From NCBI RefSeq assembly GCF_000719095.1, contig NZ_JOEH01000036.1, forward strand, positions 1-64,000: a DNA stretch of 64,000 nucleotides. The letters are read 5' to 3'. The position numbers and the translations under genes are program-made. Shown piece by piece: positions 1 through 7,071 of this stretch; position 1 is the first letter of the stretch, and each line of letters opens with the position of its first letter. This DNA comes from Streptacidiphilus jeojiense. GTDB taxonomy: Bacteria; Actinomycetota; Actinomycetes; Streptomycetales; Streptomycetaceae. The notes beneath the pieces are model-generated. The model did no database searches and was not told the DNA's origin. It saw only the letters and a list, made by a program, of their open reading frames with translations.

Positions 1-99
1 CGGGTACTGGCCCGCATCGGCGCCCGCGACCGGGTGCACGCCGTGATCATCGCCTACGAGACCGGCCTGGTCCGCGCCGACCGACCCCCACGCGGGTGA
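1..99 (+). CDS. LuxR-type response regulator, C-terminal fragment (cut by window edge)
   Basis: The window opens inside a coding frame that reads RVLARIGARDRVHAVIIAYE and then stops with TGA at 97-99. This is the end of a LuxR/GerE helix-turn-helix domain, in which the recognition helix is followed by 'RDRVQAVIxAYExGLV'. Such proteins are usually the DNA-binding half of a two-component system, and the missing upstream part should hold a receiver domain. Only about 32 residues are visible, so the subfamily cannot be given. Confidence 0.8.
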   Translation, partial: RVLARIGARDRVHAVIIAYETGLVRADRPPRG

Positions 100-189
100 G
101 GACGGCCGCACCCAGCCGAACGAGTTACCTCGCCGTGCCGTCCGGCATGTCCGGCGGGCTGCGGCGCGGCGCGGCGGTGAAGCTGAGAC

Positions 190-1533
190 ATGGCCTCCCA
201 GCAGTCAGTCCCGAACCGACAGCCCGCCCCCGCGACCCCGGCCGAGGCGACCGGCGCGGCCCAGCTGAAGGCGACGCTGCTGAGCCCCGGTTATCTGAAG
301 CTGCTGCTGCTCGCCGCGCTGGTCGGCATCCCGATCTCGCTGGTGGCCTTCGGGTTCGTCAGCCTGGAGCACGAACTGCAGCACTGGGTCTGGGAGTCGC
401 TGCCCAAGGCGCTGGGCTACCCGGTCGCCCCGTCGTGGTGGCCGCTGCCGACGCTGGCGTTGGCGGGGCTGCTGATCGCCCCCGTGATCGTCAGGATGCC
501 CGGGCACGGCGGCCACCTGCCGGTCCAGGGGCTCGGCGGGCCGCCGCAGCCGCCGCGGGCGCTGCCGTCGATCGTGCTGGCGGCGCTGATCGCGCTGCCG
601 CTGGGCACCGCGCTCGGCCCCGAGGCACCGCTGATGGCGCTGGGCGGCGGCCTCGCCCTGCTCACCGTCAGCCGGGCCAAGCAGCAGGCGGACCCCCGGC
701 TGGGCCTGCTGCTGGGCACCGCCGGTTCCTCCGCCGCCATCGCCACCATCTTCGGCAACCCGCTGGTCGGCGCCGTGATGATGCTGGAGGCCGCCGGGCT
801 GGGCGGACCGCAACTGCTGCTGCTGATCGTGCCCTGCCTGCTGGCCAGCGGCCTCGGGGCGCTGGTCTTCACCGGCTTCGGCCACTGGACCGGCCTGGGC
901 ATCGGCGCCCTGGCGCTGCCCTCCTCGCCCACCAGCAGCACTCCCGACGCCGGCGACTTCCTGTGGGCCGTGCCCATCGCCGCCCTGGTGGCGCTGGTCG
1001 TGGTCGGCGCCCAGTGGCTCGGCTGGCGCACCGTTGCCTTCACCCGGCAGCAGACCGCGGTCCGGACCATCCTGTGCGCGGTGGCCGTCGGCGTCTGCAT
1101 CTGGGCCTACGCCGCCTTGAGCGGCCGCTCGCCGGAGGAGGCGGCGCTGTCGGGCCAGGCCGCGCTGGCCCAGCTGGCGGCGCATCCGCACGCCTGGGGC
1201 GTGGGCGCCCTGGTGCTGCTGGTCCTCTGCAAGGGGCTGGCCTGGGGCGTCAGCCTGGGCTCGCTGCGCGGCGGGCCGATCTTCCCGGCGGTGCTGCTCG
1301 GCGCCGTCGTCGGGGTGGCCTGCTCGGGCCTGCCGGGGCTGGGCACCGCCGCCGGCCTGTCCATCGGCCTGGCCGCCTCCGGCACCGCCATCACCGGACT
1401 GCCGGTCACCGCCACGCTGCTGGCGATGCTGCTGATCGGCGACAACGCCGCCAACGCCACCCCGCTGCTGATCGTCTCCTCGGTGGTGGCCTTCGTCGTC
1501 TCGACGAAGTTCCGGGCCAAGCCCGCATCCTGA
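190..1533 (+). CDS. ClC-family chloride channel/transporter
   Basis: A 447-residue polytopic membrane protein. The ion-pathway signatures of the ClC family are present in order in modified form: PGHGGHLP (about residue 105, for GSGIP), LGPEAPLMALGGG (about 140, for GKEGP) and RGGPIFPAVLLG (about 360, for GGxFAP). The 'GSSAAIATIFGNPLVGAVMMLE' region is typical of helices F-H. A hydrophilic stretch of about 30 residues precedes the first membrane segment. Actinobacterial proteins of this type move chloride or fluoride across the plasma membrane. Here the Glu in the usual gating position (GxEGP) is kept as GPEAP. It lies between a LuxR-type gene and a MerR fusion gene on the same strand, with no obvious operon partner. 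Confidence 0.88.
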   Translation: MASQQSVPNRQPAPATPAEATGAAQLKATLLSPGYLKLLLLAALVGIPISLVAFGFVSLEHELQHWVWESLPKALGYPVAPSWWPLPTLALAGLLIAPVIVRMPGHGGHLPVQGLGGPPQPPRALPSIVLAALIALPLGTALGPEAPLMALGGGLALLTVSRAKQQADPRLGLLLGTAGSSAAIATIFGNPLVGAVMMLEAAGLGGPQLLLLIVPCLLASGLGALVFTGFGHWTGLGIGALALPSSPTSSTPDAGDFLWAVPIAALVALVVVGAQWLGWRTVAFTRQQTAVRTILCAVAVGVCIWAYAALSGRSPEEAALSGQAALAQLAAHPHAWGVGALVLLVLCKGLAWGVSLGSLRGGPIFPAVLLGAVVGVACSGLPGLGTAAGLSIGLAASGTAITGLPVTATLLAMLLIGDNAANATPLLIVSSVVAFVVSTKFRAKPAS

Positions 1534-1541
1534 ACCGGCAG

Positions 1542-1572
1542 TTGACCCTGACGTGGCGTCATGCCGCATAGT
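1542..1572 (+). promoter_or_regulatory. MerR-type promoter with operator between -35 and -10
   Basis: TTGACC (1542-1547) and CATAGT (1567-1572) are separated by 19 bases, the over-long spacer typical of MerR-controlled promoters. The spacer holds a perfect palindrome, TGACG-TGG-CGTCA (1549-1561). The last base of the -10 lies seven bases before GTG at 1579, so the transcript should begin at the start codon. Autoregulation by the MerR protein encoded directly downstream is the obvious inference. Confidence 0.7.
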
Positions 1573-1578
1573 CGGGGT

Positions 1579-2694
1579 GTGGAAGATCACCTGACCGTGG
1601 GACGCGTCGCCGAACTGGCCGGCGTGAGCGTCCGCACGCTGCACCACTACGACCGGATCGGCCTGGTCCGGCCGTCCGCCCGGACGCCCGTCGGCTACCG
1701 GGCCTACGCGGCGGGCGACGTGGAGCGGCTGCGGGAGGTGCTCGCCTACCGGCGGCTGGGCTTCGGGCTGCGCGAGATCGCCGACCTGGTCGACGACCCG
1801 GCCACCGACGCGGTCGCGCACCTGCGCCGGCTGCGCGGCCTGCTGCTGCACCAGCGTGACCGCGCCGCGGCCACGGTGACGGCAATCGACAGGGAACTGG
1901 AGGCACGGGCGATGGGGATCAGGGCGACACCGGAGGAACAACTCAAAGCGTTCGGACCGCAGTTGTACGACAGCATCGGGGCCGACTACCCGGCGACGCG
2001 GCGCACCGAACCGCGGATAGCCGCGAGGGTCTGGGAAGCACTCGGGGACGCCCGCACCGTACTGAACGTCGGGGCCGGCACCGGCTCCTACGAGCCCACC
2101 GACCGCGAGGTCACCGCGGTGGAACCCTCGGCGGTGATGCGGGCGCTGCGTCCCGGGGGCGCGGCGCCGTGCGTGGCCGCCGCCGCGGAGCACCTCCCGT
2201 TCGCGGACCGGTCCTTCGACGCCGCGATGGCCTTCAGCACCGTCCACCACTGGCGCGACCCGGTCGCCGGACTGCGCGAGATGCGGCGGGTGGCCCGCCG
2301 GGTGGTGGTGTTCACCTACGACGCCAGCGACCCCGTCTGGCTCCAGCGGTTCTGGCTCACCCGCGACTACCTGCCGGAGTTCGCCGGACTGCTCACCGAC
2401 TGGCCGTCACTGGCCGACCTGACCCGGGCGATCGGCGGCCGCGCCGAGCCGGTGCTCGTCCCGTGGGACTGCGCCGACGGCTTCTTCGAGGCCTACTGGC
2501 GCCGGCCCGAGGCCTACCTGGACGAACAGGTGCGCCGCGCGGTCTCGGTGTGGACCAGGGTCGGACCCGAGGCCGAACAGCGGGCAGTGGCCGGGCTCCG
2601 CGACGACCTCGCCTCGGGCCGCTGGGCCGAGCGCAACCGCGACCTGGTCGCCCTGGACGCGGCCGAACTCGGCCTGCGGCTGCTCGTCGCCTGA
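1579..2694 (+). CDS. MerR regulator fused to a class I SAM-dependent methyltransferase
   Basis: Residues 1-70 are a MerR winged helix ('TVGRVAELAGVSVRTLHHYD ... RLREVLAYRRLGFGLREIADL'), followed by a dimerisation coiled coil (about 80-115). The linker 'MGIRATPEEQLKAFG' is the one that in TipA-type regulators leads into the drug-binding domain. Here it runs straight into 'YDSIGADYPATRRTEPRIAARV', the start of a methyltransferase with SAM motif I 'VLNVGAGTGSYEP', an acidic 'VTAVEPS' motif II and 'FDAAMAFSTVHHW'. The MerR effector domain thus appears to be replaced by an enzyme domain. The GTG at 1579 is chosen because the promoter predicts a leaderless message; ATG 1561 overlaps the operator. 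What is sensed or methylated is unknown. A merged pair of genes is less likely because the frame and the linker are continuous. Confidence 0.85.
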   Translation: MEDHLTVGRVAELAGVSVRTLHHYDRIGLVRPSARTPVGYRAYAAGDVERLREVLAYRRLGFGLREIADLVDDPATDAVAHLRRLRGLLLHQRDRAAATVTAIDRELEARAMGIRATPEEQLKAFGPQLYDSIGADYPATRRTEPRIAARVWEALGDARTVLNVGAGTGSYEPTDREVTAVEPSAVMRALRPGGAAPCVAAAAEHLPFADRSFDAAMAFSTVHHWRDPVAGLREMRRVARRVVVFTYDASDPVWLQRFWLTRDYLPEFAGLLTDWPSLADLTRAIGGRAEPVLVPWDCADGFFEAYWRRPEAYLDEQVRRAVSVWTRVGPEAEQRAVAGLRDDLASGRWAERNRDLVALDAAELGLRLLVA

Positions 2695-2703
2695 CCGTTC
2701 CAC

Positions 2704-3126
2704 TCACGGGCGTTGGGAGACGTGGGCGGCGACGATCCGCCAGCCGCAGTCCGGGAAGCGGACCCAGGTCTGCTGCTGGCGGCCGGTGCCCGGCACGCCT
2801 TCCCGGGTGAAGAGGGTGGTGGTGACGGCGTAGTCCGCGCCGAAGACGGTGACCTCGGTGCGGGTCCGGGTCCTGGCCAGCCCGGCGGTCGGACGGGCGC
2901 GGCGGAAGGCGGCGATCTCGTCCGTACCGAACAGCTCCTCGGTCGCGCCGATCCGGACTGCCTCCGGACTGTCCCAGAACAGCTCGTCCAGGACCTGGAT
3001 CTGATTGCCAGTCAGGGCGCGCTCGTAGCGGTCGGCGAGGTCCAGGAGTTCGGCGCGGACCTCCGGCAGATTCACCTGCCCGCAGGCGGCGCGGTCCGCT
3101 GCGGTGGTCCGGGGTGGCTGCGGCAT
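2704..3126 (-). CDS. AtzH-like protein (DUF3225/HpxZ type)
   Basis: A 140-residue SnoaL/NTF2-like protein with the family pattern 'VRAELLDLADRYERALTGNQ ... LDELFWDSPEAVRIGATEELFGTDEIAAFRR ... VTVFGADYAVTTTLF ... GRQQQTWVRFPDCGWRIVAAHVS'. AtzH and HpxZ are small partners of AtzE/HpxY-type amidases in cyanurate and ureide catabolism, where they are needed for amidase assembly or activity. An amidase gene lies in the divergent operon (7068-8195), so a similar partnership is plausible. The start is two bases after the DUF1097 stop, so the genes are transcribed together. The downstream neighbour converges on it with a gap of only nine bases. Confidence 0.8.
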   Translation of the reverse strand: MPQPPRTTAADRAACGQVNLPEVRAELLDLADRYERALTGNQIQVLDELFWDSPEAVRIGATEELFGTDEIAAFRRARPTAGLARTRTRTEVTVFGADYAVTTTLFTREGVPGTGRQQQTWVRFPDCGWRIVAAHVSQRP

Positions 3127-3128
3127 GC

Positions 3129-3677
3129 TCAGCGCGCCGTGACGGGCTCGGCGGATGCGGGGGCCGGCGCCGGGTCGGGTACGGCGAAGGTGAGCCGGTT
3201 CGCCAGGTAGGCGTAGACCGGGCCGAGCGCGTTCATGGCCACCACCGACACCCAGGCCGCCCAGACGCTTCCGGCGTGGTAGCCGAAACCGCCGAAGAAG
3301 GTCGCGAAGAAGGAGGCGAAGCCGAGGAACATCCCCGGCACCAGAGAGGTGAGCCTGAGTCTGCCGGTGTACATCAGTGCGGAGTTGAGCACCAGGATGA
3401 TCACTGCCAGCAGCGCGTCCTGGGCGATCCGGCTGCTGCCGGCGTGCGGGCCCAGGTGCTGGTCGACCAGGACGATGGCGGCGGCGAAGGTCGAGCCGAC
3501 CGGCATGGCGGCCCACAGCCGCTTGGCGTTGGCCAGGCTGGGGCTGCCCATCAGGTGCAGACCGGCCCAGGAGATGAAGATCGCCCAGGGCGGCAGGTTG
3601 AGGGTGGTGCCGCCGACGAAGGCAGTGGTGGCGGCCATGACGGATGCGGCGATCTCGTGCGGGATGCGTTCGCGCAT
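3129..3677 (-). CDS. DUF1097 family membrane protein
   Basis: A 182-residue integral membrane protein with about five hydrophobic segments and the DUF1097 features 'LPPWAIFISWAGLHL' and 'GMFLGFASFFATFFGG'. E. coli YcdZ is in this family and has no proven function. The start is supported by an AGGAG sequence about eight bases upstream. It sits between the amidohydrolase and the AtzH-like gene, so a role in uptake of the operon's substrate is possible but unproven. The C-terminal 20 residues are a Pro/Ala-rich tail. Confidence 0.75.
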   Translation of the reverse strand: MRERIPHEIAASVMAATTAFVGGTTLNLPPWAIFISWAGLHLMGSPSLANAKRLWAAMPVGSTFAAAIVLVDQHLGPHAGSSRIAQDALLAVIILVLNSALMYTGRLRLTSLVPGMFLGFASFFATFFGGFGYHAGSVWAAWVSVVAMNALGPVYAYLANRLTFAVPDPAPAPASAEPVTAR

Positions 3678-3720
3678 GGGGAGGCTCCTCGGTCGTTGGG
3701 AAGCAAGGGGGTTCGGGCAG

Positions 3721-3821
3721 GCCGGGGTTCAGACCGGGCCGGGATTCAGGCGGGCCGGGGTTCAGACCGGGCCGGGCGTTCAGGCTGGCTGTGCGTTCAG
3801 GCCGGCTGTGCGTTCAGGCCG
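3721..3821. repeat. Tandem repeat, six units of 16-17 bp
   Basis: Six head-to-tail copies of a 16-17 bp unit (3721, 3738, 3754, 3771, 3788 and 3805), each close to GCCGGGNTTCAGRCCGG. Units 1 and 3 are identical, as are units 5 and 6. The array fills the gap between the amidohydrolase and DUF1097 genes and runs into the amidohydrolase gene, whose TGA stop (3814-3816) lies inside the last unit. Confidence 0.85.
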
Positions 3822-5106
3822 GCTGGGGGACGAGCAGTTCGGTGCTGCGGGTGGTGCGGGCCACGACGCGGCCGCGTTTGAGCACCCAGCGGCGGTCGGG
3901 TCGGTCCAGCAGGACGTCGGCGAGGCGTTCGGTGCCCAGCACGACCAGGTCCGCCTGGGCTCCCGGGCGCAGCCCGTAGCGGTCGGCGATGCCGACCACG
4001 CGGGCGGCCTCGGTGGTGGCCATGGCCAGGATCCGCTGCTGGTCGGCGGGGCTGCCCAGGTGGCAGGTCTGCGCCAGCAGCAGGCCGATGTCCAGCAGGT
4101 CGGCGTTGCCGAAGGGGGTGAAGGCGTTGCGGACGTTGTTGCTGGAGTACGCGGTGGTCACCCCGGCCTCCCACAGCTCGCGCACCGGTGCGATGCCGCG
4201 CCGCACCGCGGTGTCGTCGTTGCGCCCGCCCAGGTGCAGGTCGGTGGCGGGCAGCGGGACCACGGCGACCCCGGTCTCGGCCAGCCGGGCCAGCACCCGG
4301 GCCCGGTCAGCACGGTGACGGCCGCTCAGCGAGGTGGCGTGGCCGATGGCGACCCGGCCCTGCAGGCCGTGCTGCTCGGTGGCGTCGGCGATGTACTCGG
4401 CCAGGGCGAACCGCGGGTCGTCGGCGTCGTCGGCGAAGTCGGCGTGCAGGTCGACCGGCACGCCGAACTCGGTGGCGAGGGCGAAGACGGTGTCGATGTG
4501 GCGGCGGCAGGCGTCCGGGTCGGCCTCGTTGTAGGTGCAGCCGCCGATGACGTCCGCGCCTCGACGCAGCGCCTCGCGGAGCAGGTCGAGGGTGCCGGGG
4601 GCGCGCTCGATGCCCTCCTGCGGGAAGGCGACGACCTGCAGTTCGACCAGTTCGGCGTACTGCTCCCGCAGTTCGAGCATCACCTCGAGTCCGGTGAGCC
4701 CGGCGATCGGGTCGACGTCGGGGTGGGCCCGGATCAGGGTGGTGCCGTTGGCGACGGCCTGCTCCAGGACTCTGACGGAGCGTCGGCGCACGCTGTCGTG
4801 GGTGAAGCCGCGCTTGAGCTCGCCGGTGACCGCGATGGCCCCGGCCAGGGTGCCCGCCAGGTTCGGGCGCTCCCGGTCCAACAGGGCCTTGTCCAGGTGC
4901 AGATGGGACTCAATCAGTCCGGGGATGACCACCAGTCCGGCGCAGTCGATCTCCTCCCGGGCGGCTGCGGCCGTACCGGGGTCCCCGGTCGGTTCGATGG
5001 CGGCGATCAGCCCGCCGCTGACGGCGATGTCCACCAGGCCGCCGTCCTGACCAGGTCCTGACGGACCGTCGGTGATCCTGGCTCGGCGGAGCACGAGGTC
5101 GTGCAC
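3814..5106 (-). CDS. CodA-like amidohydrolase (cytosine deaminase superfamily), substrate uncertain
   Basis: A 430-residue metal-dependent hydrolase. The first metal motif is ESHLHLDKALL (His 68, His 70), then AFPQEGI (Gln 163, aligning with the substrate Gln of E. coli CodA), a metal His in VDLHADF (His 221) and AIGHATSLS (His 256). The catalytic Glu of CodA (HCDE) is Phe 224 here, and the metal Asp (GHDD) is Asn 323 in YSSNNVRNAFTPFGNAD, so the protein is probably not a cytosine deaminase. The GTG start has an AAGGGAG ribosome site seven bases upstream. It is the first gene of a three-gene operon behind a TTGTATACAA palindrome. A neighbouring AtzH-like protein and amidases suggest amide, ureide or N-heterocycle breakdown. 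Confidence 0.8.
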   Translation of the reverse strand: MHDLVLRRARITDGPSGPGQDGGLVDIAVSGGLIAAIEPTGDPGTAAAAREEIDCAGLVVIPGLIESHLHLDKALLDRERPNLAGTLAGAIAVTGELKRGFTHDSVRRRSVRVLEQAVANGTTLIRAHPDVDPIAGLTGLEVMLELREQYAELVELQVVAFPQEGIERAPGTLDLLREALRRGADVIGGCTYNEADPDACRRHIDTVFALATEFGVPVDLHADFADDADDPRFALAEYIADATEQHGLQGRVAIGHATSLSGRHRADRARVLARLAETGVAVVPLPATDLHLGGRNDDTAVRRGIAPVRELWEAGVTTAYSSNNVRNAFTPFGNADLLDIGLLLAQTCHLGSPADQQRILAMATTEAARVVGIADRYGLRPGAQADLVVLGTERLADVLLDRPDRRWVLKRGRVVARTTRSTELLVPQPA

Positions 5107-5164
5107 GGGCGCTGCTCCCTTCGCTCGGCGGGTTCCGGACGCTGGCCCGAAACGGCGATGGGAG

Positions 5165-5174
5165 TTGTATACAA
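5165..5174. promoter_or_regulatory. GntR-type operator TTGTATACAA
   Basis: A perfect 10-bp palindrome about 60 bases upstream of the amidohydrolase start, in the gap after the GntR gene. FCD-type GntR regulators typically bind short palindromes of this form. A nine-of-ten match lies at 5940-5949 in the divergent GntR/acetamidase promoter region, so one regulator probably controls both operons. Confidence 0.7.
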
Positions 5175-5207
5175 AGTCGGGATTTCGCGGAAGCGCTCGC
5201 TTCCGTG

Positions 5208-5888
5208 TCAGCCGTGTTGCGGAGTTCTCACACCCTTGCTGCCGCGCAGCCGGTAGGCCTGCTGAGCCCGCCTGATGTGGTCGGCCACCAGTTCGCGGGC
5301 GCGTTCGGGATCCTGGTCGCGCAGCGCCTGCAGGATCTCGGCGTGCTCCCGCCAGGAGTCGTTGGCCCGGCGCGGCAGCTCGACTGAATACACCCAGGCG
5401 ATCTTGTTGCCCAGCTGCGCCACCAGCGCCGCGGTGTCCGGGCTGCCGGACGCCTCCGCAAGCAGCTGGTGGAAGCTGGTGTTCAGCCGCGCCAGCCCGG
5501 CGTGCCGGCCGTCCCGCAGCAGTTCCCCGGCCTCGGCCAGGACCAGCTCCAGCCGGGCCAGGTGCAGCTGGCTGCGCCGCGCGGCCGCCCGCTCGGCGCC
5601 GAACGGCTCGATCAGGGCGCGCAGCCCCAGCAGGTCCTCCGCCTCGGTCTCCGAGATCTCCGCCACGAACGTCCCGGCGTAGGGCCGCGAGTGCACGAAG
5701 CCCTCCGCCTCCAGCGTCCGCAGCGCCTCGCGCACCGGCACCCGGGACACCCGGTACCGGGTCGCCAGCGACTCCTCGGTCAGCCGCTCCCCGGGCGCGA
5801 ACACCCGGCTGACCACGTCCTCCCTGATCGCCGCGCACACCGTCTGGGTGGTGTCCCGCCGCCGCCCCGCACCACGCTCGTTCACCAC
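5208..5888 (-). CDS. GntR-family transcriptional regulator (FCD/FadR subfamily)
   Basis: A 226-residue regulator. The N-terminal winged helix reads 'TVCAAIREDVVSRVFAPGER' and then 'LATRYRVSRVPVREALRTLE', the canonical GntR recognition segment. The rest is an all-helical FCD ligand domain with 'RALIEPFGAERAA', a FHQLL metal-ligand motif (about 130) and a second His late in the domain ('REHAEILQAL'). FCD domains bind small carboxylates, often with a metal ion. The GTG start at 5888 follows GAGGGGAGG by seven bases, whereas the upstream ATG near 5963 would overlap the operator. It is transcribed away from the acetamidase gene and toward the amidohydrolase operon, and is probably the local repressor. 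Confidence 0.88.
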   Translation of the reverse strand: MVNERGAGRRRDTTQTVCAAIREDVVSRVFAPGERLTEESLATRYRVSRVPVREALRTLEAEGFVHSRPYAGTFVAEISETEAEDLLGLRALIEPFGAERAAARRSQLHLARLELVLAEAGELLRDGRHAGLARLNTSFHQLLAEASGSPDTAALVAQLGNKIAWVYSVELPRRANDSWREHAEILQALRDQDPERARELVADHIRRAQQAYRLRGSKGVRTPQHG

Positions 5889-5939
5889 GGCCCGGCCTCC
5901 CCTCGCGCTCACGGCCACCGGTTTACGCAGCCGTAACGG

Positions 5940-5949
5940 TTGTATGCAA
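5940..5949. promoter_or_regulatory. GntR-type operator TTGTATGCAA (divergent promoter)
   Basis: One mismatch from the perfect palindrome at 5165-5174. It lies in the 73-base gap between the divergent GntR gene (start 5888) and the acetamidase gene (start 5962), 12 bases before the acetamidase ATG. The acetamidase has no ribosome site in that short leader, so its transcript probably starts very close to the gene and the bound regulator would block it. Confidence 0.65.
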
Positions 5950-5961
5950 TCTTGCTGCCCC

Positions 5962-7071
5962 ATGAGCGTACTTCAGCCGAGCACCGGACCCGTCAGCGGC
6001 AGCCACTACCTCGACGCCACCGAGAAGAACACCTCCTGGGGCCTGCTGCCGAACGCCGCCACCCGCCCGCTGCTCACCGTGGCCTCGGGCAGCAGCGTCT
6101 GCCTGGACACCCTCAGCCACGAGGGCATCCTGCCCGACCAGGGCCGCGATCCGGCGGCCTTCTTCGGACGAGCCGGCATACCGGCGGACCAACTGCTCCG
6201 CGACGCCGTGGACCTGGCCGCCTCCGACCTGGTCCTGGATCCCTCGCTGCACGGGCCGCACGTGGTCACCGGGCCGGTGGCGGTGGCCGGCGCCCGCCCG
6301 GGCGACGTGCTGGAGGTCGAGGTGCTGCGGCTGGACCGGCGCACCGACTACGGCGTCATCAGCAACCGGCACGGCCGCGGCGCACTGGCCGGGGAGTACC
6401 CGGCGGCCCCGCCCGGCCACCCGGTGGGCGAGCCGGTGCCGCCGGTCAGCCTGGTCGCCCGGGCCGAGGGCGGCACCGGCCTGCTGCCGGTCGGCGACGG
6501 ACGGCAGCTGCGCTTCCTGCTGGCGCCCTTCCTCGGCATCATGGGCGTCGCCCCGGCCACCGAGCGGCCGGTGCACTCGGTCCCGCCGGGCGCGCACGGC
6601 GGCAACCTCGACATCCGCATGCTGGGCACCGGCGCCCGGCTGTTCCTGCCGGTCCAGGTGCCGGAGGCGCTCTTCTACGCGGGCGATCCGCACTTCTCCC
6701 AGGGGGACGGCGAAGTGGCCCTGACCGCCTTCGAGGCCCCGCTGCGGGCCACCCTGCGGCTCACCGTGCACAGCGACCCGGCAGCCCGCAGGCTCGCCGC
6801 CCGGCTCGCCGGACCCTACGCCGAGACCGCCGAGCACCTGCTGGTCACCGGCCTGGACGAGGACCTCGACGAAGCCGTCCGCAAGGCCACCCGCGCCGCC
6901 CTGGCCTACCTGGACGAGCGCTGCGGCATCCCGGCCCCGGTCGCCCTGGCCTACCTCAGCGCCGCCGTGGACCTGCGCATCTCCCAGGTGGTCGACCGGG
7001 TCAAGGGCGTCCATGTCACGCTCCCCCGCGCCGATCTGACGCCCCTGCTGCTGGCGGGGGCGACCCGGTGA
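5962..7071 (+). CDS. Acetamidase/formamidase family protein (FmdA/AmdA)
   Basis: A 369-residue member of the FmdA/AmdA family, which hydrolyses short-chain amides (formamide, acetamide) to ammonia and a carboxylate in the cytoplasm. Family marks are 'RPGDVLEVEVLRL', 'FLGIMGVAPA', 'GGNLDIRMLGTGARLFLPVQV' and 'FYAGDPHFSQGDGEVALTAFE'. The ATG at 5962 lies 12 bases from the GntR operator. The gene overlaps the next one by GTGA (7068-7071), so acetamidase and amidase are translationally coupled. Family membership is clear, but the true substrate is not. Confidence 0.88.
   Translation: MSVLQPSTGPVSGSHYLDATEKNTSWGLLPNAATRPLLTVASGSSVCLDTLSHEGILPDQGRDPAAFFGRAGIPADQLLRDAVDLAASDLVLDPSLHGPHVVTGPVAVAGARPGDVLEVEVLRLDRRTDYGVISNRHGRGALAGEYPAAPPGHPVGEPVPPVSLVARAEGGTGLLPVGDGRQLRFLLAPFLGIMGVAPATERPVHSVPPGAHGGNLDIRMLGTGARLFLPVQVPEALFYAGDPHFSQGDGEVALTAFEAPLRATLRLTVHSDPAARRLAARLAGPYAETAEHLLVTGLDEDLDEAVRKATRAALAYLDERCGIPAPVALAYLSAAVDLRISQVVDRVKGVHVTLPRADLTPLLLAGATR

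Noticed and set aside
96..1571. A 491-codon forward frame and long frames on the minus strand over the ClC gene
   Set aside because: They are GC-rich shadows, full of Arg, Gly and Ala with no domain; the ClC frame has membrane segments and motifs.
3721..3821. CRISPR array
   Set aside because: The repeats are contiguous 16-17 bp units with no spacers and no cas genes.
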